From the NCBI GenBank assembly GCA_013397075.1, contig VWZS01008203.1:558001-622000 (forward strand): a stretch of 64,000 nucleotides of DNA, in the 5' to 3' direction. Positions 10,113 through 24,000 of this stretch are shown piece after piece. The notes below the pieces were generated by a model. The model saw only the letters and a program-made list of their open reading frames with translations, ran no database searches and was not told the origin of the DNA. The number at the start of each line of letters is the position of its first letter. The first letter of the stretch is position 1. Source of the stretch: Rhabdornis inornatus (lineage: Eukaryota > Chordata > Aves > Passeriformes > Rhabdornithidae). Both the position numbers and the translations under genes were made by a program.

Positions 10113-13100
10113 GTAGAGGTTTCCAATAATGGATTGTGCATTGTTTCACAAATACTTAGGAAAATAAGGTCTTATTACATTTAAAGAACAAAGAAACAAA
10201 ACACATAAAGGGATATGCTGATAAAATTAAGTAGTGCTGAAATATCAAAAAAACATGTTTGAACAAAATTGTGTCCTCATGGTTGTTATCTCCCCTTCAT
10301 GCATTACAGTGCTAGGATTTTAAGGCCACACTAACTGAACTTATTGATCAATGATAGAGGAAAACAACTACACTAAGTCATATTCTATGATAACTGCCAT
10401 CATGAAATTGTATATCTACATCAAAAACTCTTTAAAGGAGAATAAATATATTTTATTCCCTAATGCCCTCTCTTTTACTCAAAAATTCACTTTATAGGAG
10501 CATATGCAAAGAAGTGCATTCAAAGGATGTAAAAGTCAAAATTTCTGGGTCTAGGAACAGTAATTAATTTAAAACAAAGTCAAAAGAGTAAGTGTATAAT
10601 ACCTAGGAACTCAAGATGCAATGAGCTCAGCTATGATGGATAGACTTTTTTGAAAAGCTTTTCCATCTGAAAAAAAAGCATCTTGTTTTTAATAGAAGCT
10701 TGCCAGATGCTTTAGCAGAAGCTCCATTTGTCAATCTGATAGAAGACAGTGTAATTTACTGCCTGTGATGCTAATGATAGTGCCTAAATCTATGAAAAAG
10801 GTCTGAATCATTTTTTTACAGAAGCTTGGTGGGCACTGAATTACAACAGAAAGAGGAGAGGAAGTCTTGAGATTGATGGTGTGTATCATTCTGTTCTTTC
10901 AAGAAATATATGACCACTGTGGTTCCATTGTACTAGACTCAATGAACCAATTTATGAATTAACAAGTGGCAGTGTGAAGTAGCAGTTGCTAAAAACAGCA
11001 TGTGCTAATCAATGATTTAAGAAAACATTTGTGCATGTGTAGAGTTCCATTCATAAAGAGCAAATAATTGAGACTGAGTTTTTTTGAAAAAATAAATCAG
11101 TATCTGTATTTAGATCTGAGTATTCTTTTTCTCCAAGATCCAGGGGGGAAAAAAAAGAAAAACTAATATGGGTACAGTCTGCCAATCAAATTATATTGAA
11201 ACGTCAAATTAAGTACAGTCTTGTCCTAGTAAACTCACAATGTGACATGATAAACATATTAGAGTTATTAAAGCTACAAGCTCCATTCTCCTTACTTTCA
11301 TCATTCCAACTTCAAGGCTAAACAGAAACAGAAGAGAGAGAAGGTATAGACAGGTTTCATCCCCATTTGCAGAAGCTCCTGACCACTGTCTCTTGGGATT
11401 TGGTTAGTGCCATGTCTGTTCTACAGCTGTACAATAGTATCTATAAGAACATCTGGGGGGTAAAAGTAATAATGGATTATTCTATTGAGTAATTCTGAGA
11501 CCGTGACATTTACGCGTATGAACATATACCTTGTGCTACTCTCTGAAAAATTAGGAATCTGTCCCACCTTAAATATTGCAAATAATGAAATAGAACCAAA
11601 TCTAAACTGTGCTTTAAAAAAATTTACTTCTTTTCAAAGTTGGCATATCATTGAAAAACATCCCAAATATTTTCTCCTACACATCAGTATTAAGTCAAAG
11701 TTAATTTTTTCACAAAAGCTTAGTTCGACAATTAAGATAGCCACACAATGAAAAATGAAAATTAAAACGCCATGTCATTAATTTATTTCTACATATATGA
11801 CTTCTGCTAAAGTGAATAAGCATTGTATTACCTAACTGATGACATAATTAAGATCACGCTTTTTTGTTTCCTATGCCTGCTGGTTAGTTCTAAGATTATT
11901 GTTCGGTTTAATGTTGAGCTTCATACAATATTTCAGTATCATGCTGTAGATAAATTGTGGGAGTCCTGAGCATTAAATGAATAGGTCTTCTGTCTTGTTC
12001 AAATAACCAAGTTTCCCTTAGGCAAACCCCATGCTGGTGCCCTAGTGTGAAACCCATTAAGTTTCTTGTGGACTAAAATATGACATGTTATCTAACAAAT
12101 AATTAATATCACATGTAATAAATACCAATAAGTTTATTTAATGAAGGAAGAGTTTGATTTTTCACTAGAATTCAGTTTAGAGTAAATACTAACTTGGAAC
12201 AACATAAACAATTTATATTAAAAAATAAAATAAGAGTAAATTTAGAAAGACCATAATGGAAAACTACTTCCAAATATATATATATATATGTACAAAGTTA
12301 GATGTCAAGATAGTTGCACATGCAGATTAAAATATTTCTGTAAGAAAGGCAGGAAGGGGAGAGAGAGAAAAATGAAAGGAATTATATAGCTAGAGGCAAG
12401 CTCTCGTGCTAAATACAGAATCTAGCAAAGACTGTCATAAGAAGGGCTTATTGCAAGCAACAACTTTCAAAAAAGCAGGCCTTAGCAGAATAAATGAAAG
12501 CCCAAAATATCAACAGTACTGTTTGCTCTGAACTCTAATAAAACTGCTTTATCACCCTTCAAATTTTGTCTTAAGTACATTTATTTCTAGAAAGTCTGAA
12601 GTTAATAAGTTAAAATATGATGGAGAGAAGTGAGTACAGAAGAGAAGCTACCCATGAAGAAATAGGAAAATCGTTTGAGAGAAGTGCTGCAGAAAGGTTA
12701 TTGTCAATCAGAAAAAAAATACTGAAAATAAAGAAGATTTTTCTCTGTGGAGACATATATGAAAGCTGATTTGGTGTGGAAATGATCATCTTCAAAAAAT
12801 CTAGAGACCAGTCATAATCAAAATCTGTTATATCTTTTTGTGATCTATTTAAGAAGTAAATTGCAGAACGTATATTATCCATAAGGAATTATTGCTTCCC
12901 ACAGGAAAGGATACACATTCTTAGCAGAAACAAATATAAAGATAAAAGGAATGAGGCATGGGAGGAGGTTCTATCAATAGGAGACAATGGCTTAGTCACT
13001 CAAATTTCTCCTGCACCTTACAGAAAGATTTTTCTGCCAGTGCTCAGTTCTTAAACATGTTTTATTCAAACAAAATGCTGTGTTCAAAACACCCAAGGAG

Positions 13101-16100
13101 CTTGAGGAATATCTGTTATTTCATTAAATTAAAGTATATGAAAGGAAAACAAAATATTGTGTTAGCTAAAACCAAAGCTCTTAAGAGGCTGGTTACTCTC
13201 AGAGAAAATGGCCTTTAATAGGCACTTATAAGAACACTGATTTTTTCAGGGCTTTTTCATATGTCTCCATCTACCAATCAACTGTAAAACCACTGTTTGG
13301 ACTGCCCTAACAGCTATGACCTTCACAGTCTCTGACATGAAACTGGTGATAACCCATTCTCATAGAAAGAACCATGCAGAATGGATTTAAAGTGTACTGT
13401 ATGATTTTTAGTAGAAGCAAGTCTCACAAGCTCTTTGCTTCCAGCTTCTCTCCTGTTAAGTTACAGACAAGAGTATTCAAAGTTTTGACTGATTTTCCAA
13501 TTAAATAGAATTATTTTCTATGACCTTTAAAAATGATGCTATTTGATACCACTGTGTGTTACACGGTCCACGATTCTTTTCAAACTTTTTTTCCCCTGTT
13601 TACATTTCGAACAGAAGTGAATGTAGTGTACGGAGTTTCACTATCAGAGAAATGGCTGCAATATTCTGCAGATTATGTAACACCTAATATCATTAATTCT
13701 TGGCTACATTATAGATTTAATGAAACTCAATTCTGGCAATTGTATGCGTGAACAACCAACACACTAGAGTCAATGCAATCATTTAGGTTGAATTTATACA
13801 TGAATATTTGAAGAATGACTACAAGTCTTACTGAACAGAAATCTCACAAAGGTTTGCTTTTGGGCTGTTTTAATTGACCAATATCAGCTTAAAAGTCAAG
13901 CTGGTAATGCATACAACCATATTTCAAGTAATAAAAAAGTAATTTATTGTTAAGCATTTTTATTTCTCCTCCAAGAACACAATTCTAAAAGATATGGAGT
14001 TCTACAATAAGGTTTCCACTTTTTACTTAAAATGAAACATAAAATGTCTAAGCTCACTATGAAGGTCACTTTTGCAAACTGATAGAGATCTTTAAAGTGG
14101 GAAAAATATACTGAGCTGAAATGCTGGCTTCCACTTCTTGTGGTTGAATGCTTTTTTCCATCTGCTCTGCTGATGTGTGATTTCTAATTGTTTTCTCTCC
14201 ATTCTGTGAAATACCAAACCATTACATGGAGATGTAGGTAGACATAACCAGGTGTCAACACCCTGAAGGCAGGTACTTGGTTGATGAGCTGCTTTTTGCC
14301 CACTCTGCTGACAGTGAAGGCTGTTACTATCACAATAAAATCTCATGTACATTCTCACAGCCTATTGCCATCAGGACTTTGATGAAGCAGCAACGATATT
14401 TGATATAAAAAAAAATACACACAAAAGAAAAGCTGCAGTCACAGAGTCCCATTAGAGTATCTGTTAGTGAAAAGCAAAACCAACTGGATAATGTATGGCC
14501 AGAACACACACAAAAAAGTATTTTCCTTCATATTTAAAGATTTATTTTATTGAAAAATTTTAGATTAGTTTTCCATATAATGAAATTTTGTTTTATCTTA
14601 AAATGGCAACATTTCTTCATATCTTGATGTCTCTTTATAGCTTTTGTTCTGGTTTAATAGAGTGTTTGGATGCCTAGCAGCTACATTCTGTTCAGGATTA
14701 CATAAAATAGATAGAAACATGTTGAAAAGTAAAAAAAGTTTCATAATTCTAATTCATAACATCATGAAACACTTCATAAAAATCTACCTGTGCACTTTGA
14801 TCTTTTTTTATTGTTTACATTATTTCAATTTCTTCACAAAAGCCATCTTTTAATATCAAGGTATCTTTAATTGGCTTTAGAAGTGTATTCTAATGGAATT
14901 TTCTCAGATAACCTTTAACAGTTTAAACAGGTTAAAATTTAATGTCATTTTTGTTGGAAAGGTGTTCAAAATATTATACTATTAAATATTTAATGACATC
15001 ATTATGGAAGATTTAGCTATTTTCAAACTAGACTCAGGAGGCCAGAGATATCATTCCACACTAGTTCTTGAATCGTTAGAGAGGTCTACTGAGATTTGTA
15101 ATCTTTTCCAAAATTTAATAATATGGTTTAGGTTGCTGCTAGCTTTGCAGAATATAGTATTCTTACACAGATGTGACTGCTAATTAAAAAGTCTCTTGTG
15201 ACTGCAAATGGGTTTCAGGGTGCTGCTTTTATTCGTGTTTGTATCATTTAGGAAAACTTGGACCAATCAAGTATTTGTGTATTCATAATTATAATGTAAA
15301 TAAAAGGCTACACTCAGTCCTGACTACTGCATAGAACTACAAGAAAATCATATTTTCGTGCAAGTGCTTTCAGCAGCTTATAGCTACAATAGTGTTGCCA
15401 CTTAAAAGGTTTAATTTCTGATTCTTGCCAATCAAACAGTTCAGTAATCACACTCATACTCTATCTCTTCTGAGAGAGTCTTGTTGAAATATCTGCAGAT
15501 CGTGTGTGCCAGGTATTACAAGGGAGGGAAAAAAAAACAGTTTATTTTGAGAGTGCTTTAAACAAACCTTCAATTTTCAATGGGGGATGGAACTTGACAG
15601 GCTTTTAGTAGAAATCAAATAAGACTGTTATAAGTTAACCTTCACATCTTTTGAAATCAAGAAATAGCAAAACACTTAAAATCATAATAATAGGAATGTG
15701 AGTTTAAAATGCATTGTCACCTAAGTAATAGTAATTATAATAGTACACAGAAACAGAAGGCATTATAGTGATTGTTAAAGACAGATATACTGTAAAAGGA
15801 CAATTCATTCTCTCTCATTCTGTAGCTCCCATAAAACTATGATAAAGCATCACTGAAATTTAATATCTGTAAGGCATATTACAGTTAACTTCTTTCTTGC
15901 TTCCTTCAAAATTTACTGAGAAAACACCACGATAATAATATACTGTGTAAATTTACCTAGGTAAGTTTTATTTATTGATTTTTTTATGATTAATACTCCC
16001 ACTAAAATGTGTGGGGTTTATTACACTACTCTAAAAAAATCTAAACAATGTTTTAATACCATTTGGGGAATTATTAAAGTATCATTATAAAAACAATACA

Positions 16101-19100
16101 GCAGGAAATATTGGAGTCATGGTATTAGGGAACTTTTACTTTTTGACAAACATTTGTATTTCTTTCTCTCCCAAATGAATCTTGGATTTTAGAACACTTA
16201 TGCGTAAACAAAGTTCACAGATTTAAAGAAATAAGTAATTAAATCAATAAAATAGCTGTGCTTAATATGCTGCCAAGTAATATATCCTGAAAAATAACAC
16301 TTTCACTGCAAGTGCAAATAGAAGTCTAATCAATCGAAGAAGTCAATTTCAGTCTGAGAAAATCTACAATAAGGAAAATGAAACTAATTCTCTATATTTT
16401 GTGCTAAGCACCAGAGCAATATTCCTATTTCTTATACTTTAGCATAGCTCAAATTACTACTTTAAAAATAATTTTATTCACTTCCCCTATAATCTTTGTG
16501 AGTACAGAAATGAAACAACTCAACCCGTTTGGGAGAAAATGGAATTGAGAATGTGTTGCTAATATTCATTTAATTTTGCTAACTGTCAGTGTGTCTATGT
16601 GTGTGTAAGTATATATAATTCAGAAATTTATGGCATGTGCAAAAAAAATTCAGATACCTATATATTTTTAGTGTACCATTTTCAGTGCTTGAGATCTGAT
16701 AACCCCATACAAATGGCCAAGGTCATTGAAAGAGTATGTGGCATATAAAAGGAAGAAATGTATTGTCAAAACTCATGGCTTTATCAGATGTATCTCTCAG
16801 CTAAAGCTGAAGTCCTGTGTTATAGAACAGATAAGCTGATGACAATCTGCAGAATTTTTCCATCATTTTAGATTCCCTCACAAGAGTTCCACCTGCAACA
16901 CAGCTTTCTCTTCCTTGCTTTAGGACAATGCTGTGCAGATGAGAATTTTTGCCTGAATAGTTCAGTACTGAGACAAAAAAAGATGAAAACATTAGATCTC
17001 TGATACAGCAGCTGGATCTGAAATTTTGCTTCAGTTGGAATGCATTACCAGTGGCAGAAATATTTTTTCTTGCAAGTGTATTATATGTTTGCTAAATTAT
17101 TAGAAATCTCTAAACCAGAAAAATCTTCAAGTAAAATATGTAATCATTCCTTATTCAAGGGCAAAGATTTATCAAAGACAATAATGATGTGGATTTTCAA
17201 GTAATTAGGTATATTTTGGGGTGGGTTGTTGTTTTTTCTCTTTATATATGTAGTCAACACAAATGCCCATATTACTTAATGTATTTCATGCCAAAATATA
17301 CCAAGGTCTAATGATAGAAAATAAGAATGCAGAATTGAAAGTGGGGAGAATGAATAAATAAGTAAATGCAGGCCATGCAATTTTGGAGAACCAAACTGTG
17401 CCAATCTAGACAGCTACCAACATCCATGAGAACAAACAGCTGGCACTGCTGATACATAAAGCTGAAATATGGCTTTTGATTTGTAGTGCCTACTTTTACT
17501 ACAATTAAATTCAATTAAATGCTAAGTGAATGACCAAAGTTATTCTTCTGGACATATGAGGACAGATGTTAGACTGTAAGTTTGAACATGTAACAAACAC
17601 AGAAATAAATAGGATTCCAGTTCATTTAGCATATTGAAAGCTAGGGAGGAAAACAAAGACATGGAGTCTTCTGACAATAAACATAAAGTTATAGGTGAAC
17701 TGGGGAAAATCTGGGAAAAAGTTTAAGATTGGACAGGAGACTAGTTTCTGAAAAAAACTCTACTTGTCTTGTTTGCCCTGCTGTCCAAGAAGTAACACAG
17801 TAAAATAAAAATTTCTGCAGAACAGTGTAAACAGAGTACGTTAGACTGAGCTCACTGTACGATGACATTAAAGTTTCAGTATTCCGCTACAGTTTTTGTT
17901 TTATTTATAAAAAATATTTCTGAGATTTAAATTATTAAAAGCAAGAGAAACAAATTCAAAGATATTTCCTTTTGACATTTTGGATAGACAGAAAAATTCT
18001 GCAGATGTAAAGAAAGGTAATATAGTTTTTTGGGTAGTGATTCTCAATTTTTTATCAAGTCCACAGGGAAAACTGCAATTGCTCCCAGACCGTTCTTCAG
18101 ATGTTGATATACTGTAATTACTGCACAACTCTAGGCTAAATAATAGGAAGTGTAGCAAAAGACTATCTTATCAGAACCCTTAAGCAAACAATTTCACCAA
18201 GCTTTTACAATAATACAGCACAATCCTTTAAAATTACTAAATAAATTTATGTATTCATTTTGACATATTTTTAGTTTAGTGAACAAGAAAATTCAATTTT
18301 CTATGAGTAATAGGGGCATAAAACAGCACATTCTGCCATTTTCCAAATACATAATATTGTTTTAGCAATGGTGTTCCTAGTTAGGGAGCATGAATGACAG
18401 GACTGAGTCCTAAATTCAGTTCTGTTATGTAAAAGAATCAAATGCTGTATCACGACATAAAAGGCCAGTGTTAATACATGTGACTCAACACATAGGGCAG
18501 TACTGTACTAGGAGGAATATCTATGATGAGTTGACCTAAACCAGAGCAACAAAAACATGCCATTTGCTCAGTGGATAACATGTGCTGATGGTATTTCCCC
18601 TCAACACACATGCTACATTTCATGGAGCAGCTTACACTTCACTTTGTGTCTGCACAGCGCCTAGGATAAGTACTGTGGGGTTTTCCTGCTTCTGTTTTAT
18701 CAGCTTGAGACATTTTTCCTTCAAGAGTTAATAATCATAATCTCAAAAGGGCTAAAAGCCACTTCCTCCAACATAGCTCATGAAGAAGTCTAGCTTTCTG
18801 ACCCCAATTCTTTTCTATTTAATACTCGTCATTATTAAATGTATCATTAATTAAAGCCTAGCAGAATTTTTCTTTTAAACCTTCTTTCAAGAATTTTATA
18901 GAAATGTCAATTTGCTGTAATTATTTCTCTAAAGTAATGGAATTGTCATTTCCTGTACCATAAAACTTGATATTCAAACTTTCTTAGATATTTCAGATAA
19001 AGTTCCAGCATCATATGCTAGAACAAAGTAAGAAATTCTGAGCTTCATTTAGTGAACTGTACTTCAAATTCAACATCTTATTCCCTCATAACACAAATTA

Positions 19101-20999
19101 TTAGTGTGTATTAGAAAATAAAATTACAGAGCAAGCCAAGATGCCTTCTCACATATAAAGAAGCAGATGTTCCTAACATGCTCTCAAATATGGGTATACA
19201 TTTCCCCAATAACTGTGAGGGAGGGGAAAAAAAGCATTTCTATGTGTATATGGGGAAGTCCACACACACACTGTTGCTTTGTCTCCTTGGTATTCAGCCA
19301 GATGTGGAGATTTGCCTAGAAGAATATTTCTCTCACATTTTTAGCATTTTACAGATAACCTTATAATTTGAAATCAGTTAATTCAAAGAAAATAGGGGAA
19401 CTCTTCTCCCATGAACACAAGTGTTAATTTCAGCTACACTGCTTTTGTGGAATTCATCTGCTATCAGTCACCAGTGTTTAATTATTCCTGCTTTTAGGTC
19501 GTTGTCTTTCACTCAGCTCTCTCCATAGATCAGTAATATATTACAGTCTTTTCTTCCAGTATTGATCTTTCTGTTGCCATTCTTGCACCAAGGTTACAAG
19601 GCTGCACTGCATATCCACACCGAGTCTAAAATTAGAGGTAAATAGAACTAACATGTTAAATAGCTTTGTACTACATCACACTCGTTTCTGAAATTACCAC
19701 CGAGTTTTTTGTCTATTGTGTATTCAGTGTAGATTTAGGATGCTTTTTGAAGTTACACAAATGTATATGGCTTGGGAGTTGTCTCTCTGACTTATGTCTT
19801 TCCCAGCATGGTGCTGCTGGAGCTAGCATAAGCAGAGTTGTCTGAAATATTTTTGTAAGAAAAGAAAGACTTGAGTTATTTTTTAGTAAAATTATTTTCT
19901 GTAGTATCATACCACTAAATAAATTAAGGAGGTCAGTTTTGGTGACTAGATGTTGCAAATTTCAAGTACCAGCCTAACTCGATAGAATATTTTACAATGA
20001 TGGTTTCTGCTGCCCTGTTCTCACACATTTCTGGGATGGCTGGATAAACTCCAGCATGTTAGCTTAGAATTTCATCATGTTGCATTACTTTGGCCCTGCC
20101 AAGAATTGACAAAATAACAAAAATAAATACTGCAAAACAAGCCCAGTTTCCAGAGTGCAGCAGTGTCTCCCAGCCAACCAGAACTGATAGAATATAATGC
20201 TTTGAAATTCAGCTTTGCCTTATGTAAAGCTTAAACTAAATTAATAAGCTGCTCTTTGTGCTTTCCAAACAGGGTATTAGAACATTTCTGCAATATTTCT
20301 TTTCTTTGTTTTCCACTATAATCACCATCTTGCTGTGGTAGTGCTTCAGTCTGCCATTCTTCATCAAGAACAGCTTTTCAAGCACTTTTAACCATTCTTG
20401 TGGTAGTGGCAGTCTTCTGTGAGGTAAAGATGAAGCAGAGCTATGTGTTATCATTATAATGTGGGCACTTGCCTGTATGTCACTGAAACAGTTCTAATAT
20501 TGCCTGCATGCAGACTTTCAATACAGCAGCCTAAAATCATAGATCTCACTTCAGAGTCCTACAGAAGAGTCAAGTGGTAGATATGCAATTTCTCATACTT
20601 GCACTCCCTCCTCTAGGGAAGCAAGGCTCATACTGCTCTGCAATATTTTCCTTTCATGTCAGAAGTAAAATTTGAACAAAATTCTGAAGTTTAAATCATC
20701 TGTGATAACCAAAAATTGTGACATTATACCATATTGTATGTTCTTATAGCAGTTTACTCTTACAAAAAATTTAAAATTTATATCTTGTGGCAATTAGCCA
20801 AAAGTAAATAGCACATCCTTGTTGTATATATTAATTTGTGCTGAAAAGAGAAAAATTAAAAACACCACCCTTTTGGGTTAAAAGTTCGAAGCTAGTCTAT
20901 TTAATTGCTAGTTTAGGGAACTGAAATAACCATTTGACAAACCTTTCCAGATTGTTCAGTGAAGTAGAAAGATTGGCACCAAAGATTCAGTCTCCACCG
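10113..20999. other. Long AT-rich non-coding block without recognised repeats
   Basis: Nearly 11 kb in which I recognise no exon, RNA gene or mobile element. There is a short (TA)n run at about 12274-12289 and scattered A/T runs. Open frames stay under about 90 codons and look random. The shortage of recognisable repeats is itself notable compared with both ends of the window. Confidence 0.55.
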
Positions 21000-21041
21000 A
21001 ACTATAGAGTTAAACTGACAGAACAGTTTAACTCTATAGTT
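21000..21041. repeat. Perfect 18-bp inverted repeat
   Basis: The arms 21000-21017 (AACTATAGAGTTAAACTG) and 21024-21041 are exact reverse complements around a 6-nt loop (ACAGAA). No flanking target-site duplication was recognised. Confidence 0.93.
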
Positions 21042-24000
21042 TACTGGCAGCTTTACAGAATGCTGAGGGAAATATTTTTAAGGCCTTAAAAAGTCATAAC
21101 CAAGGAATGTGGATGAATACTTCATGTTTCCTTAGTTCTGTATCAACCTTCATTTTCTATCAGCTCAAATCCAAATATTACCCTTCTTTATTCTAGAAGC
21201 ATAGACAGCTGGGTTCTTGCGTTTAACACTCAATGTACAGAAAAAATTTGATAATTGCATAAAAATATATTTTAATTTGCAGGGTCACATTTCTGAAACT
21301 GTTCATAGTTTTACATAATACAGTTCTTTCCTCACCATATATTTTGGAATAGAAATCTGTTCCTCCTATAATAAGCAGAGGATCACTTGTTGTTGCGGGT
21401 TTTTTGGTCTGATTTGGCTTATAATTCTCTTTGTAAAATCAGGAACGAGAAGAGCTAATTTTAAATATTTTCAAAATCAACAAGAATTATCTATTCCTAG
21501 TTTCAGCTATTCTATATTAGATACCTGCAGCAATATAAAAAGTAGATTAAAAACTAAGTCTGAGCAACAGCGTCTAAAATATTTGAAGATATGGATCGCA
21601 TATGTTAAGCAAGATAGAAAGTTATTCCAGTATATGGTTGTGCAGTACTTTAAATCCCTACTTTCATTTAAATTCTTTAAATTTTACTGGAAGCATCTAT
21701 AGTCACAAATGGCAAACCCAAATATACTAAATCTGGTTAACACACATCATACAGAACACTTGTCAGTTTAAGGTTTGAAGCCAATTTGAAGCTTGTAATG
21801 AATTTATGTCGGGGGTACAAAGGAGATATCTAAAGTGACATCCTGAGGCACAGTTAATGAGATTGTCTTATTTAAGTCTATCTAGTAATATGATCATCTC
21901 TAATGAGATTATTCTGAAGTAATCCCTTTACAAATTAAATTAATGAATTATATACATTCACAATGCAAGAATACAGAACTAAAGTGGTTTTAAGGTATTT
22001 TAAGGTTAATACCAAAGCATTTCTCTATCCCTCTTAGGACCAAGTTATTATCAGTATAATAAAGTATTGCATTGAGCCAGAGGAGGCAAAGAACAAAGAG
22101 ACACACAGGAAATAAAATGTTGCCAAGTACGTTGTATTATCTTTGTATCACATCTTTTGAAAATAATAATCAAATAATTAAAAAAGAAAACAGTCCCTTG
22201 CTGGAGCCCTGTACCAGGTACTACAGGTACAGGAATCAAAGGGAATACTTGCATTCAATATTGGATCTACTGAGTTGGAGAGGAAAGACAAGGGAAAATG
22301 ATTTCTCATCCTGAAAGACACATAAGCAGAAGAGAAAGTATTAAAAAAGCTCATTGCAATGAGAAGTCACATTCAGCTCTGTCAATCAGAAGTAGAGGTA
22401 GTTGGGAGCTTTAAAATGGCAGCGAAAATTGGAGGTAAGGGGGAGCAGATATAAGGCATTGCTGGTTTAAACCTTTTATCTGTGTCCTGTTTCCTCTTAG
22501 GAAAAATGAACCTGGCTATAAGAACCTTCTTTCAGCCACTTGATTGTTGTGCTATTAGAGGTGATCAGGCACATTGTGGTAGGGATGTTGTGAAGATCTT
22601 GTAGCAATCTCATTGATAAGCCAAAATAATCATTAGGAGATGCAGAATAAGGCATATCTCTTGTAAATTTTCTGTAACAGAATTCAATGATGCATTTAAT
22701 TGCCATAAAGGCAGAAGCCAGTTTACTGTGAATATCTTTACTCACCTCCAGTTTTGCCTTACTGAAAAATGTTTGATAGCAGTGTTATTTTTCATGAAAT
22801 AGCTACACAACAGCATTTCTTCCTTGTTGGTTAGAGCTTATTCTCTCTCTATTCTATTTCTGTCAAAGTGATCTAGAAGTGCTTGGTACTGGCAACCTTT
22901 TTTCCACTGATAATAGTGACACTTACCCAACAAGTGGGAGAATTTCTCCTTCATTTGAAGCATTTGAAGTATGATTTAATCTGGTTTTGAAGAAATTAAA
23001 CCTAAGTATTGAAGAAGAAATTAAACCTAAGCATTGAAGCGATCTGTATCATATGGATGGCCTGTATTATGTAGCCAAAGTCCAATATCTAAAAAAAATA
23101 TTTTGATTCTTAGGATGCAGAATCCCATTTCTTGTTCTTGTCTGCCTCCCAGTTACCACAGATGCTGTTCTTGTCCCAGTGCAGGTAGAAGCAGCATTGG
23201 CAAGCAGGACCCCTGATATTTGACATCCCTTTCAAAAGTCTCTCTGTTAAGGTGTTGTCACCCCACCTTTGCAACAATCTTACCTGGTGCCTGCTTGATC
23301 AGACAACGTTTTTGGTACTACATAAAAATTGAAGGCTTTAAAAATCCCCAAACAAAAGAAAAAGTAGTTAATAAAAACAACTCAGGGTGGCAATAGAAAA
23401 TAATATAGAGGAGACAGTACCTTTTTTTTATGCCAAATTCCATAGGGCATGCCATATGAAAAAAAGGCAACAGGGAAGGACAATGTTTTCACACAATGAA
23501 ATTTCATAAAAGCATGCCAAAAATATGCTAAAGTAACAGATTTTAGCATGTGGCTGTGGTACCAGAGAGGAGAAATTTAAGTCAATAAAGACATTCTAAT
23601 GAAAATGGAATCAAATCAATCACTTCAGACCAATGCCAGCCTGGTCCTGTATATAGACTACCAGTCAAAAGCATTAGGCGTGTTCCTGGAACATTGTCTT
23701 CCATGTCTTCCAGTTTAGTTTCTTCCCAGAAGGATTCCATGCATGTGCTCTGCAGCTGCAAGTTATTGTGAGACCAAGTACAGTAAGTGGGATGGTGGGA
23801 ACAGTTGCTTCATAACTGCATTACTAGTTTCAGCTAAAGCACTAGTGCAGATACACTCCCTGGACTGCTGAAGTACTACCACTTAGGTTAGCTCCTTTTC
23901 TGATTTTAATATATGTGTAGAAAAGGGGAAAAAAAAACAAAAAGCATTCCTTCTAGTACAGGGAACTGATGGACTCTATCCTCCCATGTAATTACAGGAC

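Noticed and set aside
23840..23852. GCACTAGTGC palindrome
   Set aside because: A 10-bp palindrome without a loop is common by chance and has no other support.
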